Positions 55,200-63,745 of a stretch of 64,000 bases of DNA are shown piece after piece; the stretch's first letter is position 1, and the number at the start of each line of letters is the position of its first letter. Source of the stretch: Selenomonas sp. F0473 (lineage in GTDB: Bacteria; Bacillota; Negativicutes; Selenomonadales; Selenomonadaceae); contig NZ_JH992902.1 in assembly GCF_000315545.1 (NCBI RefSeq), positions 1,322,470 to 1,386,469 on the forward strand, read 5' to 3'. Below the pieces are notes generated by a model. It searched no databases. It had not been told where the DNA came from and saw only the letters and a list, made by a program, of their open reading frames with translations. The position numbers were made by a program, and so were the translations under genes.

Positions 55200-55415
55200 A
55201 TGGCAACGAAGAAACTGCGCATGACGCTCGGACTCGAAGGCGGCAAGGCATTCATGATGAGTCTCGCCGACCCGAAGGACGGCCTGACGAAGGCAGAGGT
55301 CACAACGTGTCTGCAAAACGTCATCGACAAGAAGGCGATTGTCTCGGGCACGGCATACCCCGTCTCCATCAAGGAGATCGCCGTTCAGACCGTCGAGACG
55401 CAGGTGCTCGCCTGA
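55200..55415 (+). CDS. DUF2922 protein
   Basis: 71 residues: KKLRMTLGLEGGKAFMMSLADPKDGLTKAEV followed by VIDKKAIV. It is the usual partner of DUF1659, 36 bases downstream, with AAAGGAGGGAA as site. Both proteins have the same length. ATG 55200 is preferred over an earlier ATG at 55176 that lacks a ribosome site. Confidence 0.87.
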   Translation: MATKKLRMTLGLEGGKAFMMSLADPKDGLTKAEVTTCLQNVIDKKAIVSGTAYPVSIKEIAVQTVETQVLA

Positions 55416-55448
55416 TATATTAGGACCCCGAGGTCCTCGTATCGAAGG

Positions 55449-55483
55449 AACCGCCCCGCAGGGAAATGCGGGGCGGTTTTTTT
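55449..55483 (+). terminator. Terminator of the DUF1659-DUF2922 pair
   Basis: AACCGCCCCGCA-gggaaa-TGCGGGGCGGTT followed by TTTTT. Confidence 0.88.
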
Positions 55484-55586
55484 CGTGCCGGAGGTGCACG
55501 GCAGCCGACACAGATTCGCGTCCCGCCGTATTTTTGTGCGAAAATATCGTCCGTGCGGCTCCTTTGAGAGATTGCCGCGCGAGGGC

Positions 55587-55615
55587 TTGCATATCCGTCG
55601 GCGGTCTGATAAAAT
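55587..55615 (+). promoter_or_regulatory. tRNA-Arg promoter
   Basis: TTGCAT and TAAAAT spaced 17 bases, 11 bases before the tRNA. Confidence 0.55.
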
Positions 55616-55626
55616 CTATATCACTT

Positions 55627-55703
55627 GCGGTTGTAGCTCAGATGGATAGAGCATCTGCCTCCTAAGCAGAGGGTCGCGCGTTCGACTCGCGCCAATCGCA
55701 CCA
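55627..55703 (+). tRNA. tRNA-Arg (anticodon CCU)
   Basis: Acceptor GCGGTTG pairs with CAATCGC (one G-U), D-arm GCTC...GAGC, anticodon stem TCTGC/GCAGA with loop CTCCTAA giving anticodon CCT, T-arm GCGCG-TTCGACT-CGCGC, discriminator A and encoded CCA (55701-55703). It reads AGG. Confidence 0.95.
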
Positions 55704-55776
55704 CAGTATATAAGTCTTTGAGAAGGAGCGCGGCGTGCCTACGCAACGGTGACCTTCCAAACGGTTTTTGAGTGAC

Positions 55777-55804
55777 GGTACGGAGATTTTCCGTACCTTT
55801 TTTT
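55777..55804 (+). terminator. Terminator of tRNA-Arg
   Basis: GGTACGG-agatttt-CCGTACC followed by seven T. Confidence 0.85.
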
Positions 55805-56539
55805 GTTGGAGAATCGTACCCTCGTATTCTGTTACCTTTGGCGCAACTCATTTAAAGAGTACGTTCTGTTGGACGAAATATTACCGCGTTTTTCATATAG
55901 AGGCTGATCGCGTCGATATGTGCGGCAGTTTGTCCGATGCAGCGGAATAAATAGGTATAGGGGTGGAAGTTTGTGCTCGTTTTTTATTCTCAATATGGAC
56001 GAAGTGACCGTATATGTATTATACTAACTCAATAGGAAATATCGTCGGCTTTTATTGTTGAAGAATGATGCTGCAATATGTATATTTTGCGGCAGATATG
56101 GGATGTATGGCAGTATGAAATACGGTGACGGATGGTTGCATTTCACAAAAAATGCGTGGGATGACGGAGCGACGGTGTGGGGAGAATATCCATTGTGTAC
56201 GTTGTGATAGGCCGCGATCGAACATGTACGGAGCTTGGGATGGGGCGGGCGCAATATCGTTTGGCGCGGTATGCCGCGTATCGGAGAAATCGCTCTGATA
56301 GAGCGCGATGTGACTATAGATTAGTGAGTCATCCGCAGCAGAGTTGCACGGGCGGAGAAGTTGGACAAGAATAATATGGCTCAACACAGCCGGCTGATGG
56401 AGGTGTTTCGCCGCGTGGGCATCGTCCGTGATCCTGCTGTACAGTACGTTAGCGGTTTGAGAAGATACGGTGAACGACATTGTACGGTGCGGCAAATATC
56501 TAAATCTATGTCGCGTGGTGATGAGAGGATGCAGTGTAA
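55805..56539. other. Gene-poor AT-richer gap between tRNA-Arg and GT41 gene
   Basis: 735 bases without a convincing gene, lower in GC than both neighbours. Short frames exist in several phases but none has a ribosome site plus recognisable protein. No tandem repeat, tRNA fragment or integrase is visible. It may be a decayed insertion next to a tRNA, a common integration site. Confidence 0.4.
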
Positions 56540-58234
56540 ATGGTCACACGTGACGAGGTTCTAGCGAAGGCAAGTCGGTTTTACACCGCAAAGGATTATG
56601 CTGCGGCAGCGGAAACGGCGTGCATATGGCTCGCGCATGAATCGAATGACGCAGAGGTGCGCTATGTGCTTGCGGCCGCGCGTACGCGCTTGGGGGCATA
56701 CGATGAGGCGAGAGCGGAGATTGTGCGGATTCGTGAGATTGAGCCTGCGCACGCGGGTGCAGCGATGCAGGAAATCTATATTGACCGCGCAGAGGGAAAG
56801 ATACGGACGGAGATTTTCCACCTGCGCGCAATGATTTCCGCACTCACGGAGCGCATCGAACGCGATCCGGAGAGCCGCGCGTATCATACGATTTTCCTTG
56901 CCGAAGCGTACAGCCTCCTCGGATCGGCGCTCACACTGACGGGCGAGACGGACGCCGCCGTGCGCGCGTTCGTTCGGTCGGGCGATTTGGAGACGACGCG
57001 GGAGAAGAAGGCGGTCGAGTACAGCAACGCGCTCTTTGCCGTGAACTACCTGCCGGAGGCGGCGCGCGGCGCCTATGAGGGACTGCCGCAGCGCTATGCG
57101 GCGCTCTATGCGGATATGCGCCCGCTCCGTACGCCGGGCGATATGTACGGTCACGAGAAAATCCGCGTCGGCTACGTCTCCCCCGATCTTCGCCGGCATC
57201 CCGTCGTCTCGTTCCTATATCCGCTGCTACACGCGTTCGACGCGGAGGAGTTCGAGGTCTATTGCTATGCGAACAACGCGGAGGACGCGGTCTCGCGCGC
57301 GCTGCGGCGGGAGCGGATCGTATGGAGGAATATCTGGGGGGTGCCCGCCGCCGATGCGGCGGCCTGCATTTGTGGCGACGAGATCGATATCCTCGTCGAT
57401 CTTTCGGGACATACGAAGGACAACTGCCTTCCTGTGCTCGCGCACCGTCCCGCTCCTGTACAGATGACAGGGATCGGATATTTTAATACAACGGGGCTGC
57501 CCGCCGTCCGGTACATGCTCTCGGACGTCTATCTTGACCCGCCCGGGACGGAGGCGGACTGCACGGAGGAGGTTGTGCGGCTGCCGCACAGCCATTTTTG
57601 CTATGTGCCGCTCTCGCGGATGCCGGATCCTGCGCCGCCGCCGTCGGATCGCGTCGGTTATGTGACGTTCGGCTGCTTTAATAATTTCAGTAAGGTAACG
57701 GACGAGGTGCTCTGCGTATGGCGCGCACTCCTCGACGCGGTGCCCGATGCGCGGCTCCTCGTGAAGAGCAAGCTGTTTGCCGGGGCGCAGGGGCGCGGCG
57801 CGGCGGAGGAGCGGTTCGTGCGCGCGGGGATCGATCCGGTGCGCGTGACGATGCGCGCGTTCAGTAAGGACTACCTTGCGGAATACGCGGAGATGGACGT
57901 TGCGCTCGACACGTTTCCCTATACGGGCGGACTGACGACCTGCGAGGCGCTTTATATGGGCGTGCCCGTCGTGACGCTCCGCGGGCGAAGCCACGGCGCG
58001 CGGTTCGGGGAGAGTCTGCTCGCGAATATCGGGATAGAGGAGCTCGCGGCGCCGACGTCCGACGCGTATGTGAGGATCGCCGCGGGGCTGGCTGCCGATG
58101 TCGATACGCGTCGCGCGCTGCGCGAGAACCTGCGCCCGATGATGCAGGCGTCGCCGCTGATGGATATCCGCGGGTATACGCGGGACGTGGAGGCGGCCTA
58201 TCGTGCGCTTATGACGCGGAATGATAGGGCGTAG
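56540..58234 (+). CDS. TPR-containing GT41 glycosyltransferase (SPINDLY/OGT-like)
   Basis: 564 residues. N-terminal helical TPR-like part (about 170 residues), then the OGT-type catalytic region: KIRVGYVSPDLRRHPVVSFLYPLL, DEIDILVDLSGHTKDNCLPVLAHRPAPVQMTGIGY, FGCFNNFSKVTDEVLCVW, VALDTFPYTGGLTTCEALYMGVPVVTL and RSHGARFG. Family members transfer GlcNAc or similar to protein Ser/Thr; in motile Negativicutes flagellin is a plausible target. The start site is weak (GAGAGG at about 13 bases), so the first codon is uncertain. Confidence 0.87.
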   Translation: MVTRDEVLAKASRFYTAKDYAAAAETACIWLAHESNDAEVRYVLAAARTRLGAYDEARAEIVRIREIEPAHAGAAMQEIYIDRAEGKIRTEIFHLRAMISALTERIERDPESRAYHTIFLAEAYSLLGSALTLTGETDAAVRAFVRSGDLETTREKKAVEYSNALFAVNYLPEAARGAYEGLPQRYAALYADMRPLRTPGDMYGHEKIRVGYVSPDLRRHPVVSFLYPLLHAFDAEEFEVYCYANNAEDAVSRALRRERIVWRNIWGVPAADAAACICGDEIDILVDLSGHTKDNCLPVLAHRPAPVQMTGIGYFNTTGLPAVRYMLSDVYLDPPGTEADCTEEVVRLPHSHFCYVPLSRMPDPAPPPSDRVGYVTFGCFNNFSKVTDEVLCVWRALLDAVPDARLLVKSKLFAGAQGRGAAEERFVRAGIDPVRVTMRAFSKDYLAEYAEMDVALDTFPYTGGLTTCEALYMGVPVVTLRGRSHGARFGESLLANIGIEELAAPTSDAYVRIAAGLAADVDTRRALRENLRPMMQASPLMDIRGYTRDVEAAYRALMTRNDRA

Positions 58235-58405
58235 CGTCGCCATCGTGGAAAACGGCGCGCTGCCGGAGGCGTTTGGTTATCAACCGCGGGTGCTGCTTGC
58301 GGTTTCGGGAAGAGGGCGCTATAATGGACGCACATGAAGGCGAGATGTGCAGGCCATCGGTGCAGGCGCGGGTGGCTTTTTTGACGAAACGGCGAAGGGG
58401 ATAGG

Positions 58406-59791
58406 ATGCGAGGAGAGCGCGACACGATCAGTCAGATCGCAACGCCGCCGGGGGCGGGCGGCATCGGTATCGTCCGCGTGAGCGGGGCGGATGCGCTCGA
58501 TATTGCCCGCGCAGTCTTCCGCCCGGCGCGTGGGGGGCGGCTCGAAGAGATGGCGCCCTATACGGCGCGCTATGGTCATATCGTCGCAGGGGACGGCGCG
58601 GTGATCGACGAGTGCGTCCTGCTCTGTATGCGCGCGCCGCATTCCTATACGGGCGAGGATACGGCGGAGCTGCAGTGCCACGGCGGCACGGCTGTTCTGC
58701 GCGAGGTGCTCCTGCGGACATGGGAGGCGGGGGCGCGTCCCGCCGAGGCGGGCGAATTCACAAAGCGCGCCTTTCTGAACGGGCGGCTCGATCTCGCGCG
58801 TGCGGAGGGCGTGATGGAGCTGATCGCTGCAAAGAGTGCGCGGGCGGCGCGTGCCGCGCGGGAACGAGCGGCGGGCGCGCTCTCATCGCAAATCAAGGGG
58901 ATCCGGGCGCGCCTGCTCGGAGCAGTCGCGCATATCGAGGCGGGGATCGACTTCCCCGAGGACGATATTCCGGAGGCGCGGACGGCGGCGCTCGCGGCGG
59001 ATATCGCCGCGGCGTCCGAGGATGTCGCGCGGCTCCTCGCGGGTGCGGAGGCGGGGCGCATCCTGCGCGAGGGGCTCAAGACTGTGATCGTCGGGCGGCC
59101 GAACGTCGGCAAGTCGAGTCTCCTCAACGCCCTGCTCGGCATGGAGCGCGCCATCGTGACGGATGTGCCGGGGACGACACGCGATGTGATCGAGGAGCAG
59201 ATACTTGTCGACGGGATTCCCCTGCGCCTGCTCGATACGGCGGGGCTGCGCGCGGCGGAGGATGCCGTCGAGCGGATCGGGGTTGCACGGACGGAGGAGC
59301 AGATCGCCGATGCGGAGCTGATCCTCGCCGTCTTTGACGGCACGGCGCCGCTGACAGCGGAGGACTGTGCGCTGATGGAGCGTCTGCGGGATGCGGCGGC
59401 GGATATCATCGTCCTCTGCAACAAGGAGGATCGTACGCCCGTCCTCGCCGCGGCAGACTTTGCAGCGCTCAATGCACCGGTGCTCTTTATCTCGGCGCGG
59501 GCGGGGACGGGGCTGGACGCGCTGCGCCGTGCGATTACGGATATCGCCCTGCGCATGGAGGGAGACCTCGGCGACGGCGCGCTCCCGAACAAGGAGCGCG
59601 AGACGGAGGCGCTCGGGCGCGCGGCGGCGCATCTTCGGGCGGCGGAGGAGACGCTGGCGGCGGACATGGGCACGGATTTTGTGTCCATCGATCTGCGCGC
59701 CGCCTATGAGATCCTCGGCGAGATCCTCGGCGAAACCGTAGACGCCGACCTCATCGACAGGATCTTCAGCGAGTTCTGCATCGGGAAGTAG
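58406..59791 (+). CDS. mnmE: tRNA modification GTPase MnmE
   Basis: 461 residues. With MnmG it modifies the wobble uridine of several tRNAs. Formyl-THF-binding N-terminal domain (ISQIATPPGAGGIGIVRVSG), the inserted GTPase domain with G1 GRPNVGKSSLLN, G2/G3 region TTRDVIEEQ and DTAGLR, G4 NKED, and the invariant C-terminal FCIGK whose Cys is essential. The start ATG follows AAGGGGATAGG. Confidence 0.95.
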   Translation: MRGERDTISQIATPPGAGGIGIVRVSGADALDIARAVFRPARGGRLEEMAPYTARYGHIVAGDGAVIDECVLLCMRAPHSYTGEDTAELQCHGGTAVLREVLLRTWEAGARPAEAGEFTKRAFLNGRLDLARAEGVMELIAAKSARAARAARERAAGALSSQIKGIRARLLGAVAHIEAGIDFPEDDIPEARTAALAADIAAASEDVARLLAGAEAGRILREGLKTVIVGRPNVGKSSLLNALLGMERAIVTDVPGTTRDVIEEQILVDGIPLRLLDTAGLRAAEDAVERIGVARTEEQIADAELILAVFDGTAPLTAEDCALMERLRDAAADIIVLCNKEDRTPVLAAADFAALNAPVLFISARAGTGLDALRRAITDIALRMEGDLGDGALPNKERETEALGRAAAHLRAAEETLAADMGTDFVSIDLRAAYEILGEILGETVDADLIDRIFSEFCIGK

Positions 59792-59972
59792 GGATGCTTG
59801 TAATGAAGACCATACTCCCCTTATATATGTAAGGACGCCCTTTTTCGTGTTGCCGGAAAATTTAGTGAGCCGCAGGGATGCGCGCGGCGTTCCGTGCAGC
59901 GGCAGGAAATATGCCTAAGCGCCATAGTAAAGCCTGATTTGAAATAATAAGAAACATAACATGAAAGGAACT

Positions 59973-61853
59973 ATGAATAAAGCGACAGACTATGACATCA
60001 TCGTCGTCGGCGCGGGCCACGCGGGCGTCGAGGCGTCGCTCGCGGCGGCGCGGCTCGGGCGGAAGACGCTCTGCGTGACGCTCTCGCTTGACAACATCGC
60101 CATGATGCCCTGCAACCCGTCCGTCGGCGGCCCCGGCAAGAGTCACCTCGTGCGCGAGATCGACGCGCTCGGCGGCGAGATGGGCATCGCGGCGGACCGG
60201 GCGTCCATTCAGCGGCGCCTGCTCAACACGGGCAAGGGACCCGCCGTCCACGCGCTCCGCATGCAGGCGGATAAATTCCTCTATCAGCGCATCATGAAGG
60301 AGACGCTCGAAAATACGCCGCACCTCGACGTGCGTCAGCTTCTCGTAACCGCGCTCCTCTCGGAGGAAACGGCGGCCGGCAGGCGCGTCACGGGCATCCG
60401 CTGCGAGACGGGCGAACAGATCACCGCGCGCGTCGTGATTCTCGCCACGGGGACGTATCTGCGCGGGCGCATCATCCTCGGCGAGACCATCTACGACGGC
60501 GGGCCGAACGGACAGCGCCCCGCGATGGCGCTTTCGGATTCCCTGCGGGAGCTGGGGCTGAAAATCATGCGGTTCAAGACCGGCACGCCCGCGCGGGTCG
60601 ATGCGCGCACGGTGGACTTTGCCCGCACGCAGGTGCAGGAGGGCGAGGAGAACGCGCCGCCCTTTTCCTTTATGACCGGAGAGATGCCGCGCGCGCAGAT
60701 GCGCTGCTGGCTCACCTATACCAACGCCGCGACGCACGACGTCATCCGCGCGAATCTCCACCGCGCGCCGATGGCAAACGGCGTGATCGAGGGCATCGGG
60801 CCGCGCTACTGCCCGTCCGTTGAGACGAAGATCGCGCGGTTCCCCGATAAGGAGCGGCACCAGCTCTTCCTCGAACCGGAGGGACTGCATACGAACGAGG
60901 TGTATGTGCAGGGGATGTCGACGAGCCTGCCGACCGATGTGCAGGAGGCGTTCCTCACGACGATCGCGGGGCTCGAGCATGCGCGCATCATGCGCCCCGG
61001 CTACGCCATCGAGTACGATTGCTTTGACCCGCTGGGTCTTGAGCCCTCGCTTGCCGTAAAGGATGTTGCGGGGCTTTACAGCTGCGGGCAGGCGAACGGC
61101 ACGAGCGGCTACGAGGAGGCGGCGGCGCAGGGCCTCGTCGCAGGCATCAATGCCGCGCGGGAGATTGCGGGGGAGGAACCGCTCATCCTCGGGCGCAGCG
61201 ACGGCTACATCGGCGTCCTCATCGACGACCTCGTGACGAAGGGGACGGAGGAGCCCTACCGCATGATGACGAGCCGCGCCGAGTACCGCCTCATCCTGCG
61301 GCAGGACAACGCCGACCTGCGCCTGACGCCCGTCGGACGTGAGATCGGGCTTGTGAGCGACGCGCGCTGGGCGAAGTTTACCGCGAAACGCGACGCCATC
61401 GAGGCGGCGCTCCGTCTGCTCGAAATGACCAAACTCACGCCCGATGCGGCGACGGAGGCGCGGCTCGCGGCGGCGGGGCTGCTGCCTCTGCGCACGCCGA
61501 TGAATCTCGCCGACCTGTTGCGGCGCGAGGGCAGCTATGACGCGCTCGCGCGCATCTTTGATCTCCCCGCGCTCGCGGACGATGTGAAGGAGGAGGTCGA
61601 GATCACCGTGCGCTACGACGGCTACATCCGCAAACAGCGGGAGCAGATCGCGCGCATGGAGCGGCTCGAAGCGCGCCGTATCCCGGAGGGGATCGACTAC
61701 GCGGCGATCGCGAGCCTGCGTCTCGAGGCGCAGGAAAAACTCGCCGCCGTCCGTCCGCGCTCCATCGGACAGGCGTCCCGCATCAGCGGTGTTTCCCCCG
61801 CCGATATTTCGGTATTGCTGGTCTATCTTGAGAAAGCCCGAAGGGAGGCGTGA
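59973..61853 (+). CDS. mnmG: tRNA uridine 5-carboxymethylaminomethyl modification enzyme MnmG
   Basis: 626 residues. FAD-binding DIIVVGAGHAGVEASLAAARLG, MMPCNPSVGGPGKSHLVREIDALGG, and signature QRRLLNTGKGPAVHALRMQADK. It forms a heterotetramer with MnmE. ATG 59973 has AAAGGA a few bases upstream; ATG 59961 is four codons earlier and less well placed. The stop codon overlaps the start of a repeat element. The long antisense frame over it is a composition artefact. Confidence 0.95.
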   Translation: MNKATDYDIIVVGAGHAGVEASLAAARLGRKTLCVTLSLDNIAMMPCNPSVGGPGKSHLVREIDALGGEMGIAADRASIQRRLLNTGKGPAVHALRMQADKFLYQRIMKETLENTPHLDVRQLLVTALLSEETAAGRRVTGIRCETGEQITARVVILATGTYLRGRIILGETIYDGGPNGQRPAMALSDSLRELGLKIMRFKTGTPARVDARTVDFARTQVQEGEENAPPFSFMTGEMPRAQMRCWLTYTNAATHDVIRANLHRAPMANGVIEGIGPRYCPSVETKIARFPDKERHQLFLEPEGLHTNEVYVQGMSTSLPTDVQEAFLTTIAGLEHARIMRPGYAIEYDCFDPLGLEPSLAVKDVAGLYSCGQANGTSGYEEAAAQGLVAGINAAREIAGEEPLILGRSDGYIGVLIDDLVTKGTEEPYRMMTSRAEYRLILRQDNADLRLTPVGREIGLVSDARWAKFTAKRDAIEAALRLLEMTKLTPDAATEARLAAAGLLPLRTPMNLADLLRREGSYDALARIFDLPALADDVKEEVEITVRYDGYIRKQREQIARMERLEARRIPEGIDYAAIASLRLEAQEKLAAVRPRSIGQASRISGVSPADISVLLVYLEKARREA

Positions 61854-61985
61854 CAGCCGATCTTGGCGCACGGCGGTGTCATATCGTTGAATGCTTCGCT
61901 AGGAGTAGCCTTTAACTACGCCGTCGCTTGGATTTTTCTAGTTCCTTGCGATGCATCGAAACTTCCGCGTCACTTGGGTTGCGGT
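61853..61985 (+). repeat. Hairpin-repeat element, third copy
   Basis: It shares with the copies after yidD the start GGCGTGA, GATCTTGGCG, GTCATA, GAATGCTTCG, the GTAG/CTAC inner stem (61905-61908 and 61916-61919) and the tail GGATTTTTCT, GTTCCTTGC, TGCATCGAAACTTCCGCGTCACTT. Its left arm matches copy 1 and its right arm copy 2, so the outer stem no longer pairs well. Like copy 1 it begins at the stop codon of a plus-strand gene. Confidence 0.65.
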
Positions 61986-62001
61986 AGGAGCAGGGGCGAA
62001 A

Positions 62002-62029
62002 TTGACTTTTTGCATGTAAATGCTATAAT
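62002..62029 (+). promoter_or_regulatory. Promoter of the candidate small RNA
   Basis: TTGACT and TATAAT spaced 16 bases, with extended TGC before the -10. Confidence 0.65.
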
Positions 62030-62035
62030 GATTGC

Positions 62036-62111
62036 AGAAAGATACGGTTGGCAAGTTGTCACCAAACGACAAATCCCCTAGAGAGTGTTGGGGCACTCCT
62101 AGGGGCTTTTT
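62036..62111 (+). ncRNA. Candidate small RNA of about 75 nucleotides
   Basis: A strong promoter is followed after only about 75 bases by an intrinsic terminator (CCCCTAG...CTAGGGG, then CTTTTT). Between them TTGTC-accaaac-GACAA forms another hairpin. No reading frame with a ribosome site fits inside. The downstream genes are on the opposite strand, so this is not an mRNA leader. Identity unknown. Confidence 0.5.
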
Positions 62112-62134
62112 GTATGCAATTCACGCGCTAGAGA

Positions 62135-62434
62135 TTATGCAGGACTCGCTTCCTGCACTGGCGCACCCCCGTCGTACAGCGTCTCGGGTGCGATGTCGAT
62201 CGTGCCGCCCATCCATGTTACGACGCCATAGTCAATATAGACGGAGTGAAACGTCTCCGGCGTCCTCAGCGGGGCGAAGATGGGCAGCTTAAAAAGCGGC
62301 TTACAGTCGAAAATCTTCGTTTCGCCGGTACTGAACCGCACCCACAGGCGAAAGTCGTCGAGCGGACGCACGCCACTGACGCGTAGCGCAGGCTTCTGTT
62401 CTCCCGCATAGGCAATGCCGTCGATGATATACAT
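62135..62434 (-). CDS. DUF2442 protein
   Basis: 99 residues: RVSGVRPLDDFRLWVRFSTGETKIFDCKPLF and GVVTWMGGTIDIAPETLYDGG, the DUF2442 pattern. DUF2442 genes are commonly paired with DUF4160 and predicted to form toxin-antitoxin-like modules. GGGAGGCAGAGCT precedes ATG 62434, 13 bases after the DUF4160 stop. Confidence 0.85.
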   Translation of the reverse strand: MYIIDGIAYAGEQKPALRVSGVRPLDDFRLWVRFSTGETKIFDCKPLFKLPIFAPLRTPETFHSVYIDYGVVTWMGGTIDIAPETLYDGGAPVQEASPA

Positions 62435-62447
62435 AGCTCTGCCTCCC

Positions 62448-62714
62448 TTATCTGAGCGGATCGATTTTGTCGAATGCCAGACCGCGTACCGCATTGTTCC
62501 ATGCGGCATATAATTCATCCTCGTGAATGGCGAGCCAGGCTTCAATGAGCCGCAGCTGTTTGACAGGGATGCTGCCGGCAAGGAGTTCGCCATCAATTCC
62601 GATGGATGCCTCATATTCATTAAAGTAAACGTGCACATGCGGTTTATGGTGCTGACTGTTATCTTTGAAAATCATCTTTACAACGATGCCAAAAAAGCGG
62701 CTTAACTCGGGCAT
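62448..62714 (-). CDS. DUF4160 protein
   Basis: 88 residues: FFGIVVKMIFKDNSQHHKPHVHVYFNEYEA is diagnostic of DUF4160 (HHxPHxHVxY). First gene of the pair with DUF2442. AAAGGAGATGAGT precedes the ATG. Confidence 0.87.
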   Translation of the reverse strand: MPELSRFFGIVVKMIFKDNSQHHKPHVHVYFNEYEASIGIDGELLAGSIPVKQLRLIEAWLAIHEDELYAAWNNAVRGLAFDKIDPLR

Positions 62715-62766
62715 ATACTCATCTCCTTTATAATGAGTATAGCATGTTTATGATTACCTGCGCAAT

Positions 62767-62910
62767 TCACCTTTTCAACTGCGCATCGACAAACTGCCGA
62801 ATCTCCGCGTCCATTGCTGCGGATTCGGGCAGCTCGGGCAGGAGGATCGTCCGGTTGTGCGACATATGCGGGTAGATGGTAAACTGCACGGGGCCGCCTG
62901 CGGCATCCGC
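62767..62910 (-). pseudogene. C-terminal fragment of an alpha/beta-hydrolase (esterase-like)
   Basis: A 47-codon minus-strand frame without a start codon, entering right after the flavodoxin gene stop: VQFTIYPHMSHNRTILLPEL with the catalytic-type His in PHMSHN, then AAMDAEIRQFVDAQLKR and stop. It resembles the end of an alpha/beta-hydrolase whose front has been lost by deletion. Confidence 0.5.
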
Positions 62911-62913
62911 TTA

Positions 62914-63510
62914 TCAATTACCGTGCAGCACGGCTTGCAGCGCCGTCAGATCGTCCGGATCGGGCGCCGCGCCCATATATTCCATATCATACCGTGTGGC
63001 GATGCGCGACATGATATACGGCAGCTGTTCGATCGTCGTCTCCGAGGGGCCGATGCCCTGCATGAGGAAATAGAGCTTCTTCCCCGCGAGCGCCTTGACG
63101 GGCTTGTCCAGTTCGTAGAGGCGGTCGATGAAGGTCTTGAGTGCGCCGCTCATCGTGTGCCAGTAGACGGGCGTGCCGATGACGATGGTGTCCGCCTGCT
63201 CCATCGCGGCGAGCACGGCGGCGAGCTGATCGTCGTCATAGTGCTGGCCAAGCTGATAGATTTTGTAGTCGTTCAAAAAGAGCGTGTCGTGCGGGATGCC
63301 CGCAAGGAACGATTCGCCCATCTTGTATGTGTTGCCGTCGGGACGGTGGCTCGTGTTGACAAAGAGGATTTTTGTCTTGAGCGCGAGGGGCGCCGCCTGC
63401 GTACTTGCCGTCGGCTGCTGTGTCGGCGCGGCGGCCTGCTGCGCGGCGTTGCAGCCCGCGGCGCTGAGCAGGAACAGCGTCAGCAGGCACAGCGTGAGGA
63501 TCTTTTTCAT
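62914..63510 (-). CDS. Flavodoxin-like/NADPH-dependent FMN reductase lipoprotein
   Basis: 198 residues from ATG 63510 (GAAAGGAG). Lipoprotein signal with lipobox LLSAAGC, an Ala/Gln/Thr-rich spacer, then a flavodoxin-fold domain: KTKILFVNTSHRPDGNTYKMGESF, VIGTPVYWHTMSGALKTFIDRLYEL. It should bind FMN on the outer face of the cytoplasmic membrane. The export signal on a flavodoxin-like reductase is uncommon but known in Negativicutes-type genomes (inference). Confidence 0.82.
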   Translation of the reverse strand: MKKILTLCLLTLFLLSAAGCNAAQQAAAPTQQPTASTQAAPLALKTKILFVNTSHRPDGNTYKMGESFLAGIPHDTLFLNDYKIYQLGQHYDDDQLAAVLAAMEQADTIVIGTPVYWHTMSGALKTFIDRLYELDKPVKALAGKKLYFLMQGIGPSETTIEQLPYIMSRIATRYDMEYMGAAPDPDDLTALQAVLHGN

Positions 63511-63633
63511 GATGCACACTCCTTTCGGGAGGGGGGGGAACAACCGCTGTACTCATTGTACGGCGCGTGCCCCGTGCTGTCAATCGTGAAGCGCGGTTCG
63601 GCGCGCATGCGTGCGCGGCTGCCGATGCATTTA

Positions 63634-63657
63634 ATAGAAAAATATTGATTTTTCTAT
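63634..63657. promoter_or_regulatory. Perfect inverted repeat, operator candidate
   Basis: ATAGAAAAA-tattga-TTTTTCTAT, 9-bp arms, ending 12 bases before the -10 of the HlyD-type gene and covering its -35 position. TetR- or MarR-type repressors use such sites. Confidence 0.5.
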
Positions 63658-63669
63658 AGAATCCCATGG

Positions 63670-63675
63670 TATAAT
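63670..63675 (+). promoter_or_regulatory. -10 element of the HlyD-type gene
   Basis: TGGTATAAT, an extended -10. The nearest TTGATT is 19 bases upstream and lies inside the inverted repeat. Confidence 0.5.
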
Positions 63676-63745
63676 GTTTTTAAATAATTCGGCAATATTG
63701 TACCAAATAACGGCGCATATTTGCTGTCTCGGAAAGGATGACCGC

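Noticed and set aside
59862-61871. 669-codon minus-strand open frame over mnmG
   Set aside because: Composition artefact opposite mnmG; no recognisable protein features.
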